Origin: Stemphylium vesicarium
Taxonomy: Eukaryota; Ascomycota; Dothideomycetes; Pleosporales; Pleosporaceae
Length of the DNA: 64,000 bases
Direction: 5' to 3'
Assembly: GCA_004380135.1 (NCBI GenBank)
Contig: QXCR01000056.1
Span: 108,451-172,450 of the forward strand
In this document: positions 54,904-64,000 of the stretch, one piece after another
Layout of the letters: every line of letters starts with the position of its first letter
Numbering within the stretch: the stretch's first letter is position 1
The notes under the pieces: generated by a model
Told to the model about the DNA's origin: nothing
Seen by the model: the letters and a program-made list of their open reading frames with translations, nothing else
Database searches by the model: none
Program-made: the position numbers and the translations under genes

Positions 54904-55577
54904 ATGGAGTCGGACATACCCACCGAAGTCGGCTCAGTACTGCAAGGCGCCTCCATCAATCGACACCCTTCACCACGACACGACGCGAACCCATCCACTG
55001 CCGCATCCGAGAAGCAGCCCGTCAGGCTCAGCGAGCACCCTGACCCCGATGACTCGGAAGTTGGCGAAGATGAAATCCCAGTCAGCGTGCTAGATCCCGT
55101 TCCACGACAAAAGACGATGCCCCCGCTACCAGACCTACGGTTCGAACAAAGTTACTTGAAAAGCATTGAACATGCAGAGGGATGGCAAGGTGTATTGTGG
55201 ATTACATTGCGGGATCAGGTACACCAACCATATTATGCCACCGAGGAAGCCATGTACTGATACAACCAGGTCATAATGTGCTTCGCGCAGGGTGTACTAT
55301 GGACCCTCCTCCTCAACGGCTGGCGGCATTGGAACCGGTCAGCAAAGTTCAGCGGGCACGGCGTCGGCGCCCGGATACGAAGATGGTGGTGGGGCGTCAA
55401 TAACTGGAGTATACCAAAGGCAAAATCCAAGTTGAGGGATACCAAGTTGGCAAAGAACGTGTCCGAGGTAAGTGGCGCCTTTTTAAAAGTCTGGCACCAA
55501 ATACAGCTTGACTTTTAGTATTGGCTAATGTGTTGTAGTATTACGAGGGAGAGTTTTCAAGTGCTGCTCAGGATTGA
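54904..55577 (+). CDS. DUF1770 family fungal protein
   Basis: 183 residues from exons 54904-55218, 55270-55467 and 55539-55577; introns of 51 and 71 bases are GT-AG and phase 0. The N-terminal half is acidic, Pro/Ser-rich and probably disordered. The conserved part begins with RFEQSYL and GWQGVLWITLRDQ and crosses the first splice junction into VIMCFAQGVLWTLLLNGW, a hydrophobic helix that may touch a membrane. It then has a Trp/Arg-rich stretch and ends YYEGEFSSAAQD. This order is that of DUF1770 proteins, whose role is not known. The last exon encodes just 12 residues. Confidence 0.75.
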
Positions 55578-56620
55578 TTGTCGTCACTCGGAGCGTCTGG
55601 TTACTAGCATTGGCAGCTAGCATTTGATAGGTTCCTAGGGCTACTGTAATGCGAAACTAATATAACGAATGGAAGTCCGCCTGAATGGGGTACTGGAACC
55701 ACAGATACTGTTCTACCTTTCCAATTCCCTAGATGACGCTCTCGAACACTTTCGCTGGGTTTCATGACATTGATTGGTTAATCAACGGATGTGGGTCGCG
55801 GGGTGCTCCATTTGGGCCTATGTGTACAACACTCCAAGAAGTATTAAGATAATGAGCCCAGTAAACGATGCGATACACTGAGATAGCGTTGGAGACCTTT
55901 GCAGGACAAGATCTTTAAGTCAATCAAAAGGAAGTTCATGTCATCGCGGGTTGGATCATAAGGGCACCTGGCGGTCAAGCTGGAGCATGTGATGCGAATC
56001 GACCCTGAATCTTCGCTAATGCACTCAATTGGACCACCGCGAACGTAGGAGAGGTATGTCGGCTACGCTCACCTCATTCCGCACCACAGCTCACATTGAA
56101 AGTACTTCTCCGTAAGGAACGACATCAAATATCCCCAGGTGTCGCTCCGCGGAACTCAACGCCGAGGACGCCATTCCTACTACACTGCACCCTTGCATAA
56201 CGAGGCCTCATCTATCAGCTACCCTCACCCCTCTCTCTTCTATTCCCACGCCACTTCAGAACAATGGAGAATAACGCCTGGAGCATTTGCGTCGGCTTAT
56301 CCCGAGCTCTGCTGAGCTGTCGACCTCGGCCAGATCTGTTATCGAGTCGAGGCCATGTTAGTTACTCAGGAGATCGACGAGTATCCTCGAAGAGCAAAAA
56401 TTCCAGATTCCAAACACCTGCAAATGCACCCAACAGGTAAGAAAACATCGTCAGCAATAACAATCAATCACCTGTTGCCAAAACGCCGCCACGCTCTCCA
56501 GCTCTGCTGCCGAAACTGGCCACTTCCACGGAGAATGCCAACACTGTCGTTCGATCTGCAAGCCCCAGTCGCCTTATTCGGAACACCAACACAAAGATTC
56601 CCCAGCAAGACAGCCGGCAC
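55578..56620. other. Intergenic, 1.0 kb, with a gene relic
   Basis: No intact gene. A short stretch at about 56270-56360 resembles the F-box-like family found at 43-47 kb (see next entry). Confidence 0.5.
56270..56360 (+). pseudogene. Relic of the F-box-like family
   Basis: The bases around 56320-56353 read TSARSVIESR in one frame, against TSARSIIESR in copy 2 at 45483-46873. The bases before it (about 56277-56310) resemble the copy 2 stretch that encodes AWSVSRAWR. The likeness ends soon on both sides and the frame is broken, so it is a small fragment. Confidence 0.45.
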
Positions 56621-57475
56621 ATGGTTCTAAATGACCTAGATTGGCCTGGAGATAGGCAAATATTCGCTCTGCCTTCAGGAGATCTGTTGAGTTACGCACG
56701 ACTTGGACGTATAAAGGATGCGGGGCAAGTCTGGATTCTGTTTCATGGTACTCCATGTTCTCGATTGGGATGGAGCGGGGTGCACAGATACGCCGAGAGC
56801 CATGGCATCCGAGTTCTAGCAATCGATCGTCCGGGCTATGGCCATTCTACTATACACTACAGAGGGATTCTTGGCTTTGTGGAAGATGTCCACCATCTAG
56901 TCGATTATCTTCGAATTCCAGAGTTCAGGATATACAGTGGTAGTGAAGGCGGTACCTATGCGTTGGCTGCTGCATACCATTTCCCTAAAGGCCGGCTAAA
57001 GAAGACGTCGATCATGTGTGGTGCTCCCCATCCGGACTTCAAAGCGAGCTCTGTTAGCTTTAGGTGGAGACTTAAGATGTGGCTGAGGGCATGGGTGCCA
57101 TTCTGGACTCCTCATGCAGACTTTGGCTGGCAGCTACGACAGGAGATCGAAGACGCTAAAGGCGACGAACGGAAAACAAGGGTGGCAGAACTGAGCCACC
57201 AAGAAACCTTCCGACAAGGTATTGCTAGATACCACAATGATTTCAAGCTCATCGGACGACCTTGGGGGTTCAACCTTGAACTTATCGATGCAAATCCAAT
57301 AAGATGGTATCACGGTGCCATCGATATCAATACGTCTTCTGACGCTGCAAGAGCCACAGCATCGGTCGCCAATCGCCACAGGCCCAACATGGACTTTAGG
57401 GAGATACCTGGCTTGGATCATTTAACTTTACAACGTGAAAGAATGTTCGAGTGCATGGACTGGTTGCGCAAGTAA
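56621..57475 (+). CDS. Alpha/beta hydrolase fold protein
   Basis: 284 residues, one exon, ATG at 56621. Fold markers: oxyanion loop FHGTPCSR at residues 41-48, the strand-turn IDRPGYGHS at 69-76, the nucleophile elbow S106-G-S108-E-G110-G, and a late GLDH with the probable catalytic His near 272; the acid is probably the Asp in YHGAIDIN. The first small residue of the elbow is Ser instead of Gly, which is allowed (small-x-nucleophile-x-small). No signal peptide, so probably intracellular. Substrate cannot be told. It stands alone between a gene-poor stretch and RDH54. Confidence 0.85.
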   Translation: MVLNDLDWPGDRQIFALPSGDLLSYARLGRIKDAGQVWILFHGTPCSRLGWSGVHRYAESHGIRVLAIDRPGYGHSTIHYRGILGFVEDVHHLVDYLRIPEFRIYSGSEGGTYALAAAYHFPKGRLKKTSIMCGAPHPDFKASSVSFRWRLKMWLRAWVPFWTPHADFGWQLRQEIEDAKGDERKTRVAELSHQETFRQGIARYHNDFKLIGRPWGFNLELIDANPIRWYHGAIDINTSSDAARATASVANRHRPNMDFREIPGLDHLTLQRERMFECMDWLRK

Positions 57476-57716
57476 TATATTCGCTTGTTCAAAAGATTTT
57501 CTCGAAGAAGCAAGTGCACACAATTTTCCGTATTAATAGATGAATGCCTGTTTTGCAGGATTTAATTTTGTGTGTGACTAAGTGATGCCACGTGACACCG
57601 CACGACCGCGTCTTGTTTGGCGTGACGCGTTCTCCATGTGCATCATCAGTTTTCGACGCCACCCAAACAACAATCTTTGACTGCGAGATGCCCCTCTACA
57701 CTCGAAGCCCTATACC

Positions 57717-60386
57717 ATGAAGCCTTTCCGTCCCCTTACTCTCTCGCGCTCTCGTCCCGAAAATGGAGAGCCGCCGAACAAGAAGCGCAGGATCTCATCC
57801 AATGCACATCCGTCAGGCAATCGCCAGCCTCTCAACACTCTGAACAACCCCGCGCCGGCGCAATTCCTGCCCCCTGGTCTCGAGGGAAACTACTACACGG
57901 TTCTATGGCGGAAGTATACAACCAAGAAGAACAAGACGTGGGATGGCGACGGCGTGCTTGCTGTGGTGGGCGGCTATGCCACGCTCACCGATAGCGACAC
58001 GGGGAAAGAGTTGGGGAAAGGAGCGTGCAATCGACCGTTACTCCCCGGCTCTGCTCTTTCAATTGGCGGCAAAGAGCTTGAGATTGAAGCATATATGGAC
58101 AAGGCCGATTACATGGCCGGACGTATGTTCCTGGGTACAGCTGCTGCTGCGCCAGTAGAGCAGTCGAAGCGAACTGAGCCAGGATACAAGCTTCTATCAT
58201 CGGTCAAATCGAAAACGAACAAGAAAAGGGATGCTACCGAAGATGCAGAGAATGTGCCAGATTATCAGCCCTCTGCGCAGCGCACGCAGCAATTCAAGGC
58301 ACCTTTGCTGTCCAACACTGTCATGCCCCGGCGCGACCTTTCGATCCCACAGCCTCGTCACGACCCAAATGCACCCAACGCCCTCGTCATGAAGCGACCC
58401 GACTCCTGCCCAAAGGGGAAGCAGATCGTTGACGTGGTTGTCGACCCTGTCCTCAGCAAACATCTTCGCGACCATCAACGGGAAGGTGTACAATTCTTAT
58501 ACGAATGTGTCATGGGTATGCGATGCGAAGGTGAAGGCGCCATCATGGCCGACGAGATGGGCTTGGGCAAAACACTGCAGACCATCACGCTTCTCTGGAC
58601 GCTGATGAAGCAGAATCCAATACACGATACTTCTCCAGTCATCAAGAAAGCCCTAATCGTCTGCCCTGCTGGTCTGGTAGACAACTGGAAACGCGAGTTT
58701 CGCAAATGGCTTGGCAATGAAAGGATCGGTGTATACGTCGTGAATGCGAAGCACAGAAAAATCGCCAGCTTCACCATGGGCAAGGCCTATAACATCTTGA
58801 TCGTCGGGTACGAGATGCTGCGTACTGTGCAAGAGGAGCTCAAGAAGGGCAGTGGTGTCGACATTGTCATTGCAGATGAGGGACACAGACTGAAGACGGC
58901 CAACAACAAAGCAATGCTTGCTATCCAGTCTCTTAATACCGAGAGGCGTATCATTTTGTCGGGTACGCCGCTACAAAACGATCTCGGAGAGTTTTACACG
59001 GCTATCGATTTCGTCAATCCTGGTCTTCTCGGCCAACGAGCAGCCTTCAAGAGATCTTTTGAAGTACCTATCATGCGCAGCCGTCAGCCGGATGCAAGTG
59101 AGTCGGAACTCGAAAAAGGCGAAGCGCGATGGAAGGAGCTCGTATCGTTGACCAGTCAATTCATGATTCGGCGAACAGCAGAGGTGCTTTCGAAATACCT
59201 CCCACCAAAAACGGAACACATTGTCTTCTGCAGACCCACCAAAGGACAAGCAGAAGCCTACCGCGCTATCCTGGACTCGCCTACTTTCAGAATTGCGCTG
59301 GGAAGCACAGACATTGCGCTCCAACTCATCAATGTGCTCAAGAAGATTTGCAATAGCCCTTCTTTGCTGAAATCGTCAAAAGACAACGACGACACGCCCT
59401 CGGAGATGCTGCAGTCACTCCTTCCGCTCATCCCCGGCAAGATTCTCAGCTCAAGTGCATCAAGTGCAAAGTTGCGACTACTCGACAGCCTCGTACATTC
59501 CATCTACACAACTACCGAGGAGAAGATTGTTATTGTGTCAAACTACACAACAACCCTAGACATGATCGAACGCCTCCTCGTTTCTCTATCCTATAGCTTC
59601 CTCCGCCTAGACGGCAGCACACCCTCCTCCAAGCGTCAAGCTCTCGTGGAGAAATTCAACAACAGTCCCAAAACTACATCGTTTGCTTTTCTCCTCTCCG
59701 CCAAATCCGGTGGCGTCGGTCTCAACCTCATCGGCGCCTCGCGCATCGTTCTTTTCGACATCGACTGGAACCCCGCCACCGATCTGCAGGCCATGGCACG
59801 TATCCACCGCGACGGCCAGAAGCTGCCGTGCAAGGTGTACAGGTTCCTTGTTAAAGGTGGACTGGATGAGAAGATATATCAACGCCAGGTTATGAAGATG
59901 GGTCTTGCGAACGCGGTGGTGGACAACAAGGCCTCTGCATCTTCCTTCTCACAGGAAGAGCTTCGCGACCTATTTCGTCTGGATGAGCGCGAAGGGTGCC
60001 AGACGCATGATTTGCTGGGTTGTACGTGTGATTGCAGGGGTGCGCCGGAAGTCAAGCTTGAAGCTGAGGAAGGCGATGAGGCTGAGGATGAAGAAGATGA
60101 ATACCCTTCGCTGCAGAAAGCGAGTGAGGTAAACATCGAAGAGCAGGAAGCGAAGATTGAGGCGAGACGCAAGGCGAAGATGCCCAAGTTGAGGATGTTG
60201 ATGGAGTACCGACATATCGATACCAAGACCCTTCAGCAGGCGGAGAAGGAGGATGACAACGGTGGTGAGGGCGAAGACGAGGTTGTGGATGATATGGCGG
60301 TCGCGGTTGACGATGATGTTTTCCTCGATGTGCTGAGGCAGCCAGAGTGTAACGTGGAGTTTCTGCTGACCAAGTCGACATCTTAG
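57717..60386 (+). CDS. RDH54: Swi2/Snf2 DNA translocase Rdh54/Tid1 (RAD54B)
   Basis: Rad54-family ATPase that helps Rad51/Dmc1 strand exchange and clears Rad51 from DNA. 889 residues, one exon. The N-terminus carries a basic region and the domain seen in Rdh54/RAD54B (about residues 58-140, with YYTVLWRKYTTKKNKTW). The ATPase follows: ADEMGLGKT (motif I, about 278-286), ADEGH (motif II, about 386), SGTPLQND (motif III), and in the C-terminal lobe the VGLNLIGA and ARIHRDGQK blocks (motifs V and VI). A Cys-rich element, THDLLGCTCDC, lies near residue 765. The tail is acidic. Length and domain order separate it from Rad54 proper. Convergent with the RNR inhibitor gene. Confidence 0.93.
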   Translation: MKPFRPLTLSRSRPENGEPPNKKRRISSNAHPSGNRQPLNTLNNPAPAQFLPPGLEGNYYTVLWRKYTTKKNKTWDGDGVLAVVGGYATLTDSDTGKELGKGACNRPLLPGSALSIGGKELEIEAYMDKADYMAGRMFLGTAAAAPVEQSKRTEPGYKLLSSVKSKTNKKRDATEDAENVPDYQPSAQRTQQFKAPLLSNTVMPRRDLSIPQPRHDPNAPNALVMKRPDSCPKGKQIVDVVVDPVLSKHLRDHQREGVQFLYECVMGMRCEGEGAIMADEMGLGKTLQTITLLWTLMKQNPIHDTSPVIKKALIVCPAGLVDNWKREFRKWLGNERIGVYVVNAKHRKIASFTMGKAYNILIVGYEMLRTVQEELKKGSGVDIVIADEGHRLKTANNKAMLAIQSLNTERRIILSGTPLQNDLGEFYTAIDFVNPGLLGQRAAFKRSFEVPIMRSRQPDASESELEKGEARWKELVSLTSQFMIRRTAEVLSKYLPPKTEHIVFCRPTKGQAEAYRAILDSPTFRIALGSTDIALQLINVLKKICNSPSLLKSSKDNDDTPSEMLQSLLPLIPGKILSSSASSAKLRLLDSLVHSIYTTTEEKIVIVSNYTTTLDMIERLLVSLSYSFLRLDGSTPSSKRQALVEKFNNSPKTTSFAFLLSAKSGGVGLNLIGASRIVLFDIDWNPATDLQAMARIHRDGQKLPCKVYRFLVKGGLDEKIYQRQVMKMGLANAVVDNKASASSFSQEELRDLFRLDEREGCQTHDLLGCTCDCRGAPEVKLEAEEGDEAEDEEDEYPSLQKASEVNIEEQEAKIEARRKAKMPKLRMLMEYRHIDTKTLQQAEKEDDNGGEGEDEVVDDMAVAVDDDVFLDVLRQPECNVEFLLTKSTS

Positions 60387-60812
60387 ACTTCCTGACGATG
60401 ATAGGGATGCTCTGCTTGCGAGAAAGACTCAAGGAACTTTGTTAGATCAGCATATACATAGCGTCGGCGTTTTAGGCAGGATGAAATTGGAGCTTTCACA
60501 CGTAGTACGGGAGACTTTCAAAGACTCAGAACAGGGTACGATGAAGATATAACAAGCTGTGAAAATCAAAGAGTATTAGTTCTCCGTTCATTATCAAAAA
60601 CATAGACCACATTGATAGCAACATGCAGTATACAAAAAGACGTCGATGTAGTAATGAACATGATCAAAGGACCCGGGTATACGCGCCGACATGAAACCAT
60701 CTCTTTATGAGAGAAAAACACCAGTCTACGCCATGAGGAAACAGCCCTCAGCAAGATGAAATATGAACGAGAAGCAAAAGAGATCGAACCCGCAATCAAG
60801 GCAAATAGACAT
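60387..60812. other. Convergent 3' intergenic region
   Basis: 426 bases between the RDH54 stop and the next gene's stop. No gene was seen. Confidence 0.5.
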
Positions 60813-61790
60813 TTAAACCCCACCCATTCGCACCTCTTCGCTTGTCAAGAAATCCGCCTCTTCAAAGTCGCTTGCGCTCCCCGCGCCAACTCTCCCCTCC
60901 ATGTGTGCCGCATTCTCGAAATCCATGTCGATATCATCGTCGCTAAGTGTCCTCTGAGCCGCGCGTCTAGACTTTGGTTGCGCAAACTGGCGCGTTGGCG
61001 GCAGCATATTCAAGCCCTGCGGGGGGGTCTCGCTCAACGGGCTAACAGGAACCTCGTCGACCTCAACACCCATGCCCATGCCCTTTGTTGACAGCGAGGG
61101 CATGACGAAGAGCGAATCAGAATCCATAGTCCTGAGCTCGTCTTCGTCGTGCCAGCGGCGTTTCGAGGGGTTGCTTGGGTGCTGTGCGAAAAAGGAGGTG
61201 GTGGTGGTGGAATGGTAACCGCTATCTGTGGACGATTGGCTCGAGAAGAAGGGCTGTCTGAAGTCTTCGGCTGCGAGCGGAAAGTCATTCGAGGGTCTCG
61301 GGCCGTCTGCAGCTGTTGCGGCAGCAGCAGCGCCGTAGAGATGCGGGTTCGTTGTTGGCTGTGCTGCGAAACCGCCGATTTTATGGAGGCCGCAGAATGG
61401 CAGCAATTCGCGCTGGTGTTGATAGTCGTCGGGCACGGCTTCGCGCGGTGGCTTGACTTCCAGACTGGGGCGTGCGCGCGCCATGTGGCTCGAGGGTAGC
61501 GACGACGACATCTTCAGCGTCTTGTAGCCTTCAGGCACGCTCTTTCGCACTCTCATTCCCACGCTCAGTAGGTCGGCTTGCACTTGGCCTGGAAGGTCGG
61601 GTGCGAGGCGCTCGCGTGGTTGCTGGGTTGGCCGTGTGTTTTGCTGTCGCCGTCGGGTAATCGGATCTAGGCCCCGCAGATCGTCGTTATCCTCCAAGTC
61701 GTCCCGCACCTCGAAATAGCTCGCGATGCTAGGCTGGAACTTTTTCTTGCTGCAGTGTTCTTGGTGAGTCGGCGTATGGCAAGCTTGCAT
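60813..61790 (-). CDS. Probable ribonucleotide reductase inhibitor (Spd1/Dif1-like) with PIP box
   Basis: 325 residues, one exon, ATG at 61790. Mostly disordered, Ser/Pro-rich. Three features point to the fungal RNR inhibitor family, which holds the small RNR subunit in the nucleus or blocks the enzyme outside S phase. These are the block VGMRVRKSVPEGYKT near residues 77-91, the short hydrophobic motif LPFCGLHKIGG near 130-140, and KRRWHDEDE near 210. Near the N-terminus Q19-x2-I22-x2-Y25-F26 fits the PCNA-interaction (PIP) box consensus, preceded by Lys residues. The end is acidic with DDDIDMDFENA. The family call is from recalled pattern and should be tested; the PIP box is direct. It neighbours RDH54, another genome-maintenance gene. 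Confidence 0.65.
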   Translation of the reverse strand: MQACHTPTHQEHCSKKKFQPSIASYFEVRDDLEDNDDLRGLDPITRRRQQNTRPTQQPRERLAPDLPGQVQADLLSVGMRVRKSVPEGYKTLKMSSSLPSSHMARARPSLEVKPPREAVPDDYQHQRELLPFCGLHKIGGFAAQPTTNPHLYGAAAAATAADGPRPSNDFPLAAEDFRQPFFSSQSSTDSGYHSTTTTSFFAQHPSNPSKRRWHDEDELRTMDSDSLFVMPSLSTKGMGMGVEVDEVPVSPLSETPPQGLNMLPPTRQFAQPKSRRAAQRTLSDDDIDMDFENAAHMEGRVGAGSASDFEEADFLTSEEVRMGGV

Positions 61791-62963
61791 AGCGGCATTC
61801 GTAGGTGTATATGTGTGAGTGTGTAGAAGAAAAGAAGGGGTAATCAGGTAGCAAGGCAGAGAATTATGCGTGCTCTTTGCTACGGTGGAGAGGGGTGCTC
61901 TTTCTGATGCCGCTTGGATGCACGCTCGAGCCCTTGGGGGCTGAAGACGAGCAGGGATCTAGGATTACAAGACAGGCGATCAATCTCGTCGGCCTTAACG
62001 AGGAACGGCGGGTAGAAATGGTTTGATGGTCCGACTCAGCACTGGCGGAGCGGAAGATTCAAGGGCAGAAGCAAAAAAGAAGGTTTGCGTAGGTCCTGCG
62101 AAGTGGAGCGGATGATGGCAGTTGATGTAGATGAGGAGTCGCGAGCCAAGGGGAACCAAACGATGATCGCTGACCAGCTTACTCAACGCGCTGTGGTACC
62201 GACGGCCGGGTCCACTGCGAGAAGCGTAAGAACGTGAAGCGACATTTAACGGAGCGCCGTCGGTTGTCTGAGGTTTACTGCTGTCTCAATTCCTTTGCCG
62301 AAACTGCTACGGCTCTTGTCTCACGCGACGGGTCTCGGTCGTACAAAGACATTGGCCTCCCGCGCTTGTTCTTGCTTTTCACCCGCAACAAACGGTTGCC
62401 CAGACAAGACGTCGCCAGGCCACACCTAAGCCCTACCTGCGACAATTCTTGTTCATGACATTCCAGTAAGTCTCGCTTTCGCTGCGACACGGCGGACGTG
62501 CATAATCAAGCCCGAAACAATCGAATTGCTGGCTGGACGTCAGTGTCCGTTATTCCCGACCGCAAAACGCTTACACATTTCGTTGCTCGCCCTTGCTTAA
62601 GGCATTATGATCGCCTATTAGAGAGATCGACCGCAATCTGGACTTTCCATCCCCGCACTATCAACACACTTCCTGACAACACGACTTCGGCATCCCCGGT
62701 GAAGCAAGACAAACAGGTTTGACATCAGATGCATGCAAAGAATTTGTTCATTTGACGAAACAAAAAGCGTGAGTAACAGAAAGACATCATCAGTCCGCTA
62801 TCCAATGGGAGGGACATGTAGCGCCGATACACCAGTACGCCTTCCAGAACATTCCAAATACCCGTCGCTCGCTCGGAGGTCCTTCCGAGGATGTGCCAAG
62901 AGCCAGAATCCCTCTAAACTTCACCAGCCCAATCCGTCAAGGGGTAGACGAGGCTTGCTTCGC
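61791..62963. other. Intergenic, 1.2 kb
   Basis: Upstream region of the RNR inhibitor gene and 3' flank of the next minus-strand gene. No coding sequence is supported. Confidence 0.5.
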
Positions 62964-63676
62964 TCATGGCACGTGGGCGGGGATATTGCCCATCTCAACT
63001 TCCTTCCTGTGTTGCCTGGCAGCCCACTTGTCTGCCATCCATGTTACGATGGTGACAGCCATGCTTGCACCAACCAACAGGAAGATTACAAGCGTTCCCC
63101 AGAGAGCAAACTTGCTCGATTGACAAAGCGTCTTGAAATCGGCGTTGCCCATGCCGGCTGGCATAGCGACGTCATGAGGTAGGTCTTGGTCAAGAGGCTG
63201 CGAGCTCTGCATCTTGCACGTCCAGGTTTGGATAGTGTCGACCTCAGGGGCATTGCCGTTGAGCATGTGTGCCCAGATGGTGGTGATGAGAGTAAGAAGG
63301 AGGGTGGGGAGGAGTGTCGCCAGAGAAAGAAGAGCACGGAGTGTGTATTTCTGACGAAGGGCCAACTGAAGTTTGTTAGTCTACATGACCATTGTACAAG
63401 ACCGTCGGAAGTAAAACTTACCTGAGGAACAAAAGATGCGATTAAGAATGCACCGCAGAGAACCAAGGTAACAACGGATGAAGCGATGAGCGCCTTGGTG
63501 CCTTGGACGTCAAAGTGTTGCGGCCACATGGGTGCCCACCAAGGGTTGGAGAGATGCTGCTTGTTGTAGACATCTAGAGTGTGCGCCGAAGTACCGAGGA
63601 CGCAGATGCTGAGGGCAACGACGATGCCAGTAATGACGGCCTGGGCCATGTGGAAAGGAGCGGGGTTGATCTTCAT
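62964..63676 (-). CDS. Four-helix integral membrane protein of unknown function
   Basis: 218 residues from exons 63676-63422 and 63365-62964, with a 56-base GT-AG intron in phase 0. Four membrane helices are clear at about residues 11-30, 62-84, 95-120 and 175-200. The first loop has WWAPMWPQHFD and the second, larger loop has two Cys (in WTCKMQ and TLCQSS) that could pair outside the cell. The C-terminus is basic and cytosolic-looking. The shape resembles claudin/MARVEL-like fungal proteins, but I recognise no family. ATG 63676 is the first in frame; the open frame upstream has no ATG. Confidence 0.75.
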
Positions 63677-64000
63677 TTTGAGCAACGGTTTGCTTTTCAA
63701 TATCGGTTTCGTAGTATTATTCCAGTATGAGGATCGTAACGTGAGACAGGTGTCAACCAGGAGCACCTATTCTTTCTGTCGAGAAGAAAAACTAAAAATG
63801 AAGGACGGATTAAACGAGAAGACAGTATAACAAGTAAGCGCAGAAAAGGCCTGATATAAAGAAACCTGAGGCTGAGAGAGAGAACTACTGCCTGAGCTGG
63901 ATGAGAAACAAGTCTGGGGGTGGCACATGCTTTTAAAACGACTTGGTCGCAATTGCGGTTTCAAGCCCACAGAACACATCGTGCAACCCCCCCCCCCCCC
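63677..64000. other. Upstream region of the last gene, ending in a poly-C run
   Basis: 324 bases with no gene. The window ends with 14 consecutive C (63987-64000). Confidence 0.6.

Noticed and set aside
62733..63182. 149-codon plus-strand frame
   Set aside because: Overlaps the last exon of the four-helix membrane gene in antisense and has no domain features.

Overview
The window looks like nuclear DNA of a filamentous ascomycete, most likely a dothideomycete of the Pleosporales type. The evidence is short introns of about 50-60 bases with CTAAC branch sites, a Zn2Cys6 regulator, fungal-specific families (DUF1770, intradiol dioxygenase-like secreted proteins, NmrA) and compact gene spacing on both strands. 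The lineage is inferred from gene content and was not tested by a search.

Layout. 0-16 kb is conserved housekeeping DNA: the end of a GPI-type surface protein, PIS1 (phosphatidylinositol synthase), DRS1 (DEAD-box helicase of 60S assembly), NRDE2, and UTP10 (small-subunit processome), with NRDE2 and UTP10 divergent. 16-20 kb is a poor region holding one decayed F-box-type gene. 21-33 kb carries a secreted M28 aminopeptidase, a Zn2Cys6 activator, ATP12 (F1-ATPase assembly) and an ankyrin-PH-ORD oxysterol-binding protein.

33.5-42.7 kb is the most interesting part. It holds a secreted amidase, a Spinster-like MFS transporter, an atypical P450, a TLC-domain membrane protein, a 140-residue CxxC protein split over three exons, a CDP-alcohol phosphatidyltransferase and a three-His-box fatty acid hydroxylase. 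The last six form three back-to-back divergent pairs whose convergent ends lie only 22-25 bases apart. Every enzyme type fits lipid chemistry and there is no PKS, NRPS or terpene synthase, so this may be an undescribed lipid-modifying cluster.

43-47 kb contains two tandem, inactivated paralogues of an F-box-like family, with a third relic at 56.3 kb; most of their stops are TAA or TAG, as expected from C-to-T decay (RIP-like). 47-64 kb carries a coiled-coil protein, a secreted intradiol dioxygenase-like protein, an NmrA-type reductase, a damaged four-helix membrane gene, CNB1 (calcineurin B), a DUF1770 gene, an alpha/beta hydrolase, RDH54 (recombination translocase), a probable ribonucleotide reductase inhibitor with a PIP box, and a four-helix membrane protein.

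Splice sites were chosen by eye from consensus, phase and family conservation. Two introns fit best as GC-AG introns, and four introns are multiples of three without stops. No tRNA, rRNA, CRISPR or intact transposon was seen.
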